A DNA stretch of 64,000 bases from NCBI GenBank assembly GCA_021772615.1, contig JAJFLQ010000029.1, forward strand, positions 36,696-100,695, in the 5' to 3' direction. The position numbers and the translations under genes are program-made. The notes under the pieces are model-generated. The model did no database searches. It was not told the DNA's origin and saw only the letters and a program-made list of their open reading frames with translations. The stretch's first letter is position 1. Each line of letters opens with the position of its first letter. Shown here one piece after another: positions 26,801 through 38,800 of the stretch. This DNA is from Verrucomicrobiota bacterium (GTDB taxonomy: Bacteria; Verrucomicrobiota; Lentisphaeria; JABSQK01; JAJFLO01).

Positions 26801-29800
26801 ACGCCGGCTGCTGCATACCGAGGCGTTGCCGCTCGAGGACGGCGTGGAGCTGCCGGCCGGATATCGCTCGCTGTCGTTCTACAGCCGGCTGCTGGCCGCA
26901 CCGGGTCCGGCCGGAATCTCGGTGATCCCCCTGGATCACCCGGAGGACACGGTCACCATCGCCGGCGATTACACCGCTGTAGCCGTACGGACGGGAATTC
27001 TGTTTGCGGCGCGATCGAACCGCATCGACGTTTGGGATCTCGGCGATATCGGGAATCCCGAATTCAAGACCGAGATCCGGCTCACGGACCACATCGTCGA
27101 ACTCCATGAATTCGACGGGCTGATTTATGCCGGCAGCGGGTCCCGAATCATCACCGCGGAGACGCCGTTCACGTATATTTCCGGTAAGACGCCGGTGCAC
27201 GCCGCCGCAACCGCTCCGGAAACGACGCCGTTGGTATTCGGTTTCCCGGCGTTGTCACCGGCGGAACATCGAATCGCGTCCGCATTCTCGATGCGCCTCA
27301 ACGACGCCGACATCGGCTTCTCGCGGTCCGCGACCGACCACCAGGTCCAACTCACGCCCGCCCCGTCGTTAATACCCGGCGACCGGCTGGTCGTTGAACT
27401 GCAATCCGCGGACGGCGCACTCATCGGCGACGAACTCAGAGCGACGGTGGTCACGGACGTGATCGTAGCCGAGACGCCTGCCGCCTCGGCGCTGACCGTC
27501 ACCGGCATTGCACCACGATCGCTGGTCGATAACGGCGAGCCCGCCGCCATCGTCATCAGCGGCAGCGGATTCGCGACCGTCGAGAGCATTCTGGTCGGCG
27601 GGATTGAGGCCATTGTCGACTTCCGCGACGACACGGAATTCCAGATTACCGTTCTCCCAACAACCACGTTGGCCGGCATTACCCTGATCGATCGGGTCGA
27701 CGGTCAGGATGTGCCGGTGCACGCCGGCTACCTGAACGTTGTCGAATCACTGGAAATTTCATCGTTGGCGCCGACGACCATCGGCTACACCGGCGGCATC
27801 TCCGGTTTCATCGCCGGCGCCGGTTTCAGTCGGGACATGCGCCTGTTCCTGAACGATGTCGCAACCTCGATCGAAGGTTTTGCCGGTACGGACGCCGTGC
27901 GATTCGTCATACCGGCCGGGGAATCGGACATCACCCTGCGCCTCGAGAAGCCCGGCGCGACGCCGGTCGTGCTGGAGGACGCGATTGTGCGCGTGGACAA
28001 TGTGCCGCCGCGAATCGTCGGCGATATCGAGCCGGCGGATCGTATCGGCATCCCGGTCAGCGCGACCTTCGCCGTGACGTTTTCCGAACCGATTGACATC
28101 AACGATTTCGACCTGTTTCGTCCGCTGCGACTCACGGACGCGTCCGGCAATGAGATTCCGACCGAGCCGTATTTCTGGGATTTCAATGATACCCGAGTTG
28201 AACTGGTGCCGATGGACCTGCTGAGTTCGGCGACGCTGATCGATCTTCATTTTGACGGGGCCGTCGATCTCGCAGGCAACGTCCTCGGTGGGATCGCGGC
28301 GCGACGATACAGCACGGTGGATGACGGCGATCCGACGATCGCGTTGATCGCCCCGCAGGACCAGATGCCGGTGCAATCGGAAAGCGTCATTCTGCTTCAG
28401 GCCACCGTTGCCGACAACCTCCAGGACGTACATGTCGGCAGCACTCACCTCGGCGTGTCGGCACACAACATTCAATTCTTTGTGAACAACATCCTCGTCG
28501 ACGAAACGGTCCGCATCACCGACGGCGTTGCCGAGGCGCCGTATACCACGCCGGCGGTGGCTTTCGAAACGATGCTGACCATCCACGCCGTCGCTGAAGA
28601 CGCCGCCCGCAATACCGCGGAAACGACACCGGTCGAGATCACCGTGCTGCCGATCCAGGCCCCGACACTTGCATTCATTGCGCCGACTCCCGACGACAAC
28701 AGTGTCATCGGTGAATTCGGCCGGTTTACCGTCGCGGTCGACGCGCACTCCGACCGGGGCATTGACCGTGTCGCGCTGTACATCGACGCTGTGCTTGCGG
28801 CCACATCGAACGCGGCATCAGCGGTGTTCTCCGGGCTGTCGGCGCCGCCGAACGGGCCGGGTCACGTTTTCAACGTGGACGCGATTGCCTATGACCGGAA
28901 CGGTCTGGCGTCGGCCCCAATTCGACGCACCTACACGATCGGGCCGGAGATGGAACCGCCGACGCTGGTGATGCTGACGCCGGAGGAAGACGGCGGCGTG
29001 CTCGAAGGCTTGCCGTTGCGGATCGAACTCGACGCAAGTGATAACAAGGGGATCGCTCAGGTCGCCATCTACGAGATCCTTGACGGACAGGAGACACTGA
29101 TTCGACAGCTGACTGGAACGCCGTGGACGGCGTCGATAGCGACGCCGCTGGTCGACCATGACGAGACACGGACCATCCGGGCAGTCGCCGTAGACGTGAC
29201 GGGCCTGGAGACATCCGTCGTCCGTAATGTACTCACCTGGAACGATACCACTGCGCCGACGGTCGCGATCACGGCGCCGGACCACGGAAGCCGCTACGAC
29301 GAAGACCAGCTCGTGAACGTGACGGTCGAAGCTGCCGACAACGGCGCTGTACAACAGGTCACGCTGACGACGCCGTCGGGGGAATTGACCGATGACCGGC
29401 CGCCGTACCGGTTCTCATTCGCCATGCCGCTCACCAGCATTTCCGCGAGGACCATCGAAATTTCGGCCGTTGCCGCGGACCGCGCCGGGAACCTGTCGCG
29501 ACAGGCATCGATCGACCTCGTCTCCCTGGACAGGACCGGTGCGGTGGTGTCCACGCCGATTGCCGTGACGCCTGCGCGCGATCCCCAACCGAGTGGAGCG
29601 TTCATTACCGTTGATGCCTCGATCGACACGTTTTATCACTTCAATCCGCTGTTCGACGACGACGTCGCATGGCAGGATTCCACGGTCACACTGGTCCACG
29701 ACGGCAATGTGGTTCGTTCCGCACGGTACGGCAGTGTGCTTTCATGGCAGCTCCCCGCGGTCAACGTTGCGACGACGATGTCGATCCATACGATGCTGGT

Positions 29801-32800
29801 CACGAGCGACGGCAATGCCATTGAGAACGAACTCGCGTTGACCGTTGCACCGCTCGCAATTGTGATGACGACGGCGGAACCGCACACGGTCGCCCCGGAC
29901 ACACGCAAACGACTGCACGTTACCGGGGTCTGGAACGCCCCGGCAACGGTCAACATCCTGGTCGACGGGACAGTGATTGCAACGCTCGAAGACGAGCCGT
30001 TTGTGTACGACTTTCCCGTACCGGACATGGATGCGGGCCAACAAATCACACTGTCCGCTCGGCTCCTCGACGGCGGCGGCGCGCAGATCGACGGGGATCC
30101 GTTGATATTGACGATCGGTGACGACACAACCCCGCCGCAGATCGTCGCGCTCGACGCTCCGGCGTCCGCGATCGAGGGAACGCCCGTTACCGTGCGGATC
30201 ACTGCCGCGGACGATGTTGCGATCGATCATGTCAGGCTCACGATCAACGGCGACGCGCTGGTGCTGCCGGCGGATGACGCGACGCCGGTCGACAGCCCGG
30301 ACACGGAGGCCGCGGCGCTTGCGTTCACGACAACCTATGATCTGCCGGCGCTTACGGACATCGCCGACGGGGCGGTCGGGTTCGACGCGGTCGCCGTTGA
30401 CACCGGCGGCAACGAGTCGGCGATCGCGAACGGCGCCATATCGGTCCTGGTGGATCCGTCGCCGCTCGCCCCGTCGATTGTATCAATCGAACAGCCGCTC
30501 CCGGGAACATCGTTTATCGAAGGTACGACCATCGCCGTGCGCGGCGCCGCCGAAGACACGGACGGGACGGTCGCCGCCGTCGTCATCGCGTTGGCGTCCG
30601 GGCAATCGCATCAAGCCGGCGTCGTCGCCGGCGCCTTTTCGTACGACCTTCCGCTGCCGGTTGCCGATGGGTTTACGCCGCTGCTGCTGACCGTCACGGC
30701 GATTGACAACGGAGGGAACCTGTCGGCGCCGGTGGAGGTGTCGATCAATCTGGTCGACGACGTCGAAAAGCCGGCGGCATCGCTGATTGTCAGTCCGTCG
30801 CCTGCCGTGGCTGCCGGCACGCGTCTGCAACTCGACGCGCAGATTACCGACAACGTCGCGGTTCAGCAGCTTGAACTGCGCGTGGTCGATGGAAACGGCG
30901 TGGTGTTTGCTGAAATGCCGGACCTGGCGGAGCAGCGATTGGCGGCATTCGCGTACAGCCGCGACGTTGCCGTACCGGCTGCAGCCGCAGGCGACGCGTT
31001 GGAAATAACGTTGACGGTAACGGATGTCGCAGGAAACTCGACGCGGACGACCCGGCGCCTTGACGTGATGCCCGGACTGCACCTGGCCGGGCACACGTGG
31101 AAGCTGCAGCAGACCGAGTCGCTGCGTGCGTTAATGCGGGACCGCGGTACGGTCTATGGTGTTTATGACGTACAGCGCCCGGACCGGCCGGACGAATCGT
31201 TCGTGGTTGCCTTTGATGACGCTGCGCCGGTACGCGATATTCGGTCGATCATCGGCGTGCCCGCACCGGTAACCGCGCTGGCTGCGGCATGCGATCACCT
31301 CTATGCCTTCACGGCAACCGGTGAAGTCTTCATCTACGACGGCTCGGCGCCGGATACGCTGAGTCCGCGGACCTCCGTGGACATCGGGACGGTGTTCACC
31401 GGAGTCGCGACGGCGGGCGGCGCCGGACTTGTTGCGTACAATCGAGACCAGGTCTGCCGGATCGATCTTGGAGACTGTCTGGATCCGGTCATCGAACGGA
31501 CCGCGGCGGTCACCGGCGTCGACCGTGTCGAAGTCGTCGGCGACACCGTATATGTAGCGGCCGGCAGTGTGTTGAAACTGCTTGATTACCTGACGCTGTC
31601 ACCGGTGCGCCAGATCCCGGTTTCCGCGACGGCGGGACTGGTTTTCAACCGGACCGGATTCTGGGCGGCGGGCGATCGCGCCATCCGATTTGTCGCTGAC
31701 GGATTTCCCTACGGCGCCGTCGATGATCCGATACGGTATCCGGGCCCGGCACTCAACCTGCCGACGCCGGTTGTTGCCGTGCTGCCGATTGCGCCGACGT
31801 TGGTCGGCGTGGTGCTCGACGATCGTGTCGTTGTGGTCGGCTTCGGCGATCGTTACACGTTGCGTTCGTACGGAACCATAATGTTGGAAAAAACGGCCGC
31901 GTCAGCGATCCTCACCGGAGACGGCGACATCCTGATCGCCCTGCCCGACGGCGAGATGACGCGGATCGACATCGCGTTGCCCGATATCGACGCCGCGCCT
32001 GACGTGGACCTCGAGTTGACCGGACTGGCGCAGGACATCGCCATCATCAATTCAACCGCCGTCGTGGCGCAGGGATTGTTCGGGATGTCGGTTATCGATC
32101 TGTCGCTGCCGCAATTTCCGGAGGTGATCGGGACGTTTCAATCCGACGGTCTCGTGCTCTCCCTCGATGTTCTCGGCGACGCGATTTACGTTGCGAACGG
32201 CTTTGCCGGCGTCACCCGGACACGCCTGTCCAACGGCGGCGGCACGCTGACCGGACCCGCGGCACGGGTGCAGGGCGGTGCGCGCAAGGTGGCGGCGGGA
32301 ACCCGCTGCGTGACCGTGCTCGGCGCCGGCATTACCGTCCTCGATCCGGTGTCGCTGGACGTGCAATCAACGGTTGCGGTCGGCGGCACGCCAATCGACA
32401 TCTCCATGAGCGGCGACATCCTGGCAATCGCTATGGCCGGCGGCAACTGCCTGATCTATTCCGTGGAGGCACCGGCGACACCGACATTGCTCGCATCCTT
32501 CGCTGCGGGAGTCGATGTTTCATCCGTGTACCTGGCCGGCTCGCAACTGTACCTCGGGATCCTCAATCCGGATCTCGTCAGCTGGGACATCGACGTATAT
32601 GATCTGGACGATCCGCCGGCGCCGCGGTTCTCGCACATGCTGAATGCGGCGCCGTTGCCGTCACCGATTGAATCGATGCGCGTGTTGGGTAACGAGCTGT
32701 ACGCCTTCGCGGGCGCCGGCGGCGTGCTGAGATTCGACCGCGCCACCGGCGACGTGCGCGAATTGCCGTCTCGAGACTTTGCTTTTTCCGGTGCATTTCT

Positions 32801-35800
32801 GGGACAATTTCTCTATGTCGCCGATGGCTACGGCGGTCTCAACGGCATCGCGATCGATCGCTCAGACACGGCGGCGGGCCTGTTCGTGTCAGCGCCGGCC
32901 CAGACATTCACGCTGCCGCAGGGCGGCGAGCGTGTGGTGGCGATCGATGCCGGCGATCACTTCGGAATTGCCGGGGTCGCATTTTATCTCGACGACCAGT
33001 TGCAGTTCGAGGACACATCGTATCCGTACACCTTCGACCTTGCCGCGGCCGTGGACGATGCACCTGGCGTTGCCTACGAAGTACGGGCGGAGGTACGCAG
33101 CCGGCGCGGCGGCCACGCGACCATGGCGGGCCCGGTGACGGCATTCGTTGCGCCGCAAATCGATGCGCAACCGCCCACGCTGGCGGAGGTCTCGGCGCCG
33201 GCAACGGTTAGCGAAGGCGACGTCATCGAGATATCCGTCGACGCAACGGATAACCTCGGGAACCCGCTGGTTGAACTTTACGTCAACGGCTTTCTCGTCG
33301 CCGTCGATGCGACGCCGCCTTATGAATTCGCGTACCTTGCACCGCAGGTGCATCAGGACGCCGACCTGACCGTGCTTGTCACGGCCGCCGACGCCGCGGG
33401 CAATACCGCGCGTGATTCATCCGTCGTCCGCGTGATCAATCAGCTGCTGCCGCCGGCGGCGCCGGTTTTCACCGCGCCGATCGACGGCGCCGACGTCGTC
33501 CAGGGCGCCCCGATACGGATCGCAATCGCGACGCCCGGGAATCAACCGGCAGCTGCGGCCCGATTCTACATCAACAATGTTCTTGCCGCGGAGGACCGTC
33601 AGGCGCCCTACCAATTTTTCTACGCACCGCCGGAGACCACAACGGCTGATATCATGATCTCCGCCGGTTTCGTGAATTTCGCAGGCCAGGCCGGGCAAAT
33701 TTCGACCATCACGGTGCATCCCGTCAGCGATCGCCGGCCGACGGTTGCCTTTACCCATCCGACCCCGAGCAGTGCGTTTGTGGGCGGCGCCGGTATCCCG
33801 GTTTCGATTGACGCGACCGATGATATCGCGGTGGAAAGCATCCGGATTTCACTGGACGGCCGTCACATCAGGACGTTGGACGGAACGGTATCGACGTTTG
33901 ATCTGCAGCTTGCCCCGGTGGATACGCCGGAATCGCATACCCTGACCGCGGTCGCCGCGGACAACCGCGGCCAGACGGCATCGGCACAGGTTACGTTCGA
34001 CGTCGTGCCCGACCAGCCGCCCGTCATTGCCAATGCCGTTCCCGCCGACCGCAGCGAACGTCTGCGCGGACTTGACATCGTCGTCGAGGCCGACGTGACG
34101 GACGATGTCGCGGTGGAGCGGGTCGAGTTCTATCGCGACAACACCCTGGTCGCCACCGTTCCGGCGCCCGCCGTCGATGATCGATACACCGCGATCATGA
34201 CGATTCCATTTGATCACGCCGCCGACGCGCTTGATCTCACGCTGGTCGCCTACGACCAGGTCGGCAATCACAGCACGCTGCAGCACACCATCTTCCTGGC
34301 AACCGGTGCGGCGCCGGCGGTTGATATTCTGTCGGCGACATCGGCAACGGCGTTCATCGAAAACACCGCGGTGAGCCTCCTGATCCGGGCCGCGTCGCCG
34401 TACCCGATCGACGACATCACCCTGTTTCTGGATGGTGCGCCGGTCGCAACAACGTCGAACCCGCTCGGCGACGGTACCTTCTCGACGTCCCTGTTGCTCC
34501 CGGCGATCACCGGCGCCGAACAATCCATCGCGATCGACGCCGGGGCCCGCGACGCCCACGGGCAGACGGGGGTTTCTTCAACAACCACGATTGTGGTCGT
34601 GGCGGATCAGCCGCCGAGCGGGTCCGTGTCGGTTATCCCACCGCATGGCGCCGGGATTGTCGAAGGCGATGCCGTGACCATTCGGGTTGCGGCGCAGGAC
34701 GACCTGGCCGTCGCGGAAATCGTCGTGTTCGCCGAAGATGCGGAAGTGAATCGTCGCCAGGTGAGCGGAACCGGATCATTCGACTTCACGTGGACGGCGC
34801 CGGGTGTTCCGGAAGACGAGGATACGACGGCACTGACGATCTACGCCGGGATCACAGACTCGGCCGGGCAATCGGCGACAACGGACTTGCTGTCGGTGAC
34901 GATCCACCGCGACCAGCCGCCGAGTGCGGCGCTGCTCAGTCCGCTGCCGGGCGCCGAGGTGGTTGGCGGATCATTGCTGCCGGTCGTGGTTCAGGTCGAC
35001 GACGACAAGGCGGTCGCGGGCGTTGAGGTTTTCTTTGACGGCATCGGCATTGGCGCGCTCAGCAGCATCGGCGACTCCCTGTACACGGGCAACGTCCGAA
35101 TTCCCGGCGCACCGGCCGGACATGAGGGCGTATTGCTGGTGCGGGCCGTTGATCAGAAGGATCAGATTGGCGTATCGGGCGGCGTTCCCGTGCGCATTGT
35201 GTTTTCCGCGGGCGTCGCTGCGGAGATTCCGGGCAACGAGGCGGCGCGAATCGTTGCGATCGGTGATGACGTCCTGCTTGCCGGCCGCGGCGGTGGGCGC
35301 GTTATCGGTATCGATTATGATAACGGCCTGACGCCGGCCGGCGACACGGTCACTCTCAACCGGCCATCACACGAATCCATCGTCGTCATCGGTGTCGATC
35401 CCGTGGTGACCGAGGGCGTCAGACTGGACGTTCTGGAATCCTTCGCGGCGGATACGGATTACCTGCTGGCGGAGATTGCGTTCATCGATGCAGCCGGGTC
35501 GGTGGTCCGTCCACAGCTCCTGGGCGCGTCGTCACAGGATCCCGAAAATCCCGTTGCGATGCTCACCGACGGCGTCCCGGATCCCGGGACGGCGGCGCCG
35601 TACGGCACGTACGACAGTCTGCTGACGGCGAACGGCTTCAGTCCTTCGGAGCCGGGGGCGTCGTTTATCACCTTTATTTTCGCCGAGCCGGTGGAGATTG
35701 CCGAAATTCGCCTGTTCCAATTCGCTCATGACCGCCGCCGTGCATTGCGATCGCTACGCATCAGACACCAAACCGCCAACGGCTGGGCGCCGATGACCGT

Positions 35801-38800
35801 CACTCACGGTCAGGTCACCGACGTTTACGACCACGCAAAACTGACCTGGGACGACACCGGCGGATTCGCGAATCCCGTTGAGACGGTGACGGCAACGGCG
35901 CAGCTCAATAACCTGTGGACTCGCGCGGGTGATGACCGGATCGATGTGTATTCGCGAACCGGGGACCCGCATCACCACGTGCCGGCAACGGGTGCGGCGG
36001 ATCAGGTCGTCCACGCGGCCACGGTTGTCTTTCCGACGGCGGTAACGGACGCGGCGGCGCACATGGATACGATTTTTGCACTGACGGCGGACGGCGATAT
36101 TCACGTCGTAGATCTCTACCATCCCGCGGCGGCGCACATCACGCAGACCATTCCCCAGGACGACATCCATACCGTCGTGGCTGTCGGTGATTATCTGATC
36201 GCCGCGGGGAGCACGGCCGTGAGATTCCACGACATTGTGCGTGACGACCGCGGCGCCGCTTCGCTGAATGCCGTGGCCGCCGTCAACGAATCCACCACCG
36301 GGGGCGCCGTGGTTATCGATCACGTGCTGTGGGCGACAACCGCGACCGGCCTGGTGTATATCGATATCACCAACATCAATGATCCGGTGACACTCGGACA
36401 TTTTGTGACGCCGGCGTTCGATCGGCTGCGCGCGATCGGCACGTGGCTGTTTGCACGGTCCACCGATGCACAAAGCATCACCATCATTGACACCGGGAAC
36501 CTCAGAATTGTCGGCACGCTTGTTGTCGACCGCGACATTCATGATTTCGCGGTCCGCGGCGGACATCTGTACCTGTCGCACGGCGACGGCGTTTCGGTCC
36601 GATCCCTGGATTTCGATCTGGACGGCGCCGTTGCAACGCCGGTGATTGTGATCGAAGGCGTGATCCGGGAAGGCGACTACCTGGAGTACGCGATAAACCA
36701 CGATTCCGTCATCCCCTCGACCATCGAACTGGCGGCAGGCGGCAGCGTGGTGCACGCCCGCTCCGGGAACGATCGCGGCCGCATCCGCCTGGCGGCGATG
36801 TCCGCCGGCAACCCCGTTTCCCTGCAGCTGTCCGCGCTCGGGATGAATCACGAACGTCAGGTGGCCGATATCAATCCGGGATTGATCACCGCGGATGACG
36901 AAGTCCCGATGGCCGCGATCGTGTCGCCGCGGAACGGTGACGGCCATCTCGAGGGCGCCGAATTGGCGATCATCGCGACGGTGACCGATGACGTTCGGGT
37001 TGGCGCGGCCCGAATATGGATCGACGACACGCTGGTTTACGAGGCGAACCATCCGCAATCGGAGACGGTGACGGTGACCACAACCATCCCGGTGGACCCC
37101 CTGGCAGCCGACACGATCGCGGTGACCCTCGAAACTGAGGACGTAAACGGAAACCGGTCCGAGCACGGGATCGAACTGGTACGTGTCCGCGACACGGAGC
37201 CGCCGACGGTCTCATTTGCAGCGCCGCAGGCGGACGGCAGCCACCTTGAATCGACGCAGCTGGATATCCTCGTCGATGTTGCGGACAACATCGGCGTCGC
37301 CGACGTAGAACTCACGGCAGACGGGGCGCCGGTGGTCGCGACGGTCACGCCCGCCGGCAGCGGGGTCGCACTGGCGACTACACTCGTCTTGCCGGCCGTC
37401 GATGCCGATACGCCGTTGCGCCTGACAGTCGTTGCGACGGATCTGGCCGGGAACGCATCGTCGCGCGACCTGAATATCGTCGTCAGGCACGACACACCGC
37501 CGGCAGTCGTCATCACGACGCCGGACGACAACGCGGCGGTTGACGCCGCCGCGGAGGTCCACGTATCCGTCGACGCTACCGACGATGTCGGCGTGGCCGA
37601 GGTCGTGCTGTTGATCGACGGCACGCCGTTCAGCGCAGATGTTCTGGCCCCGTACACATTTGTGGTCAACGCGCCGGGCAGCCCGTCAAACACGTCGCTG
37701 ACCCTTGTCGGCAGAGCGATCGACACGGCCGGGCAGATGACCGAGTCGCCACCTGTAACCGTCCTCGTCAATGCGGACCCGCCGCCCAGCGACATCGCGA
37801 TCACCGCGATCGACGCGGATGACGATCCGCGGGAGAACAGCATCATCACAATCACCGCCGAGGTCACCGACGCCGGCGGCGTCGCGTATGTCGTGTTCTA
37901 CCTCGACGACGACGAAGTCGGTCGCGACTCGAACGGGATCGGGGATCGTATTTATTCGACGTCAACGTCGCTCCCGGAGATCGAGAGCGGCGGCCGTGTG
38001 GTCGCAATCACGGCAAAGGTCGTGGACGCGGTCGGCAATGAACTGACGTCCGCGGCGCATCCGTTCGTCTATTCCAATGACGACCCGCCGGAGGTATCGA
38101 TAGGCGGCATCGAAGGACTGCGTAATGAACACGGCTATTACGAGCTGCAGTCGCTCACCGTAACGGCAATCGCCGAGGACGACGTTGGCATCGAAGACGT
38201 TCGTTTTTACCGTGACGGCCAATTCGTGGCCGCGGTGGCCGACGCAAACAACGGTGTTTATCAGCTTCCCATACCGATTCCGGGCTTACCGGTTGGCGTG
38301 TCGCAGAGAAACCTGGAAATCGCCGTGCAGGTTCGCGACACGCACCAGCAGATCCAAACCGTCACTGAAATCATTGCCGTGGTCGCGGACCATCCGCCCG
38401 TCGTCTCGATTGTGGAGGTGATCGACCCTGCGGTGATCGAACAATTTGCTTTCACCGTCATTGCCGAGATCACCGACGACGTCGACCCGCAGCTGGTTGA
38501 TCTGGCTGCATTCTTCGATGATCAGTCGCTGTCGGTACGCCAGGTCACGGTACAGGACGACGTCTACCAATTGACGATAACGGCGCCGGAGATCCCGGGG
38601 AACGCAACGGCATTGGCGGGTACGTTCGAGATTCGGGCAACGGATTCGCGCGGCCGCACCGGCAGCGACACGGTCGCAATGACGGTCCAGGACAACACGC
38701 CGCCCGAGCCGCCGGTACTCGTCACGCCGCTTCCCGGCGAGAAATTCGGACTGCAAACGCCGATTTCATGGAACGCATCATCGGACGGAGAACAGGCAGA

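Larger units (their letters stand above)
14581..28000 (+). repeat. Seven-fold higher-order module: propeller, SbsA-like Ig, TIG, TIG
   Basis: Each module has an LVIVD-type or degenerate beta-propeller, then an Ig-like domain of SbsA/Big_5 type (P-x-x-G-x-x-x-x-x-x-x-x-I-x-F-S-x-P), then two IPT/TIG domains (P-x-x-G-x-x-x-G-G-x-x-x-x-(I/V)-x-G-x-(G/D)-F). Propeller starts are near 14581, 16461, 18466, 20340, 22710, 24545 and 26290. SbsA-like domains lie near 15591, 17560, 19455, 21560, 23470, 25440 and 27170. TIG pairs end near 16460, 18465, 20340, 22710, 24545, 26290 and 27995. LVIVD phrases such as 'VDI(A/S)DP' and 'Y-V-A-A-G' are clear in the first, third and fourth modules. Boundaries are approximate. 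Confidence 0.75.
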
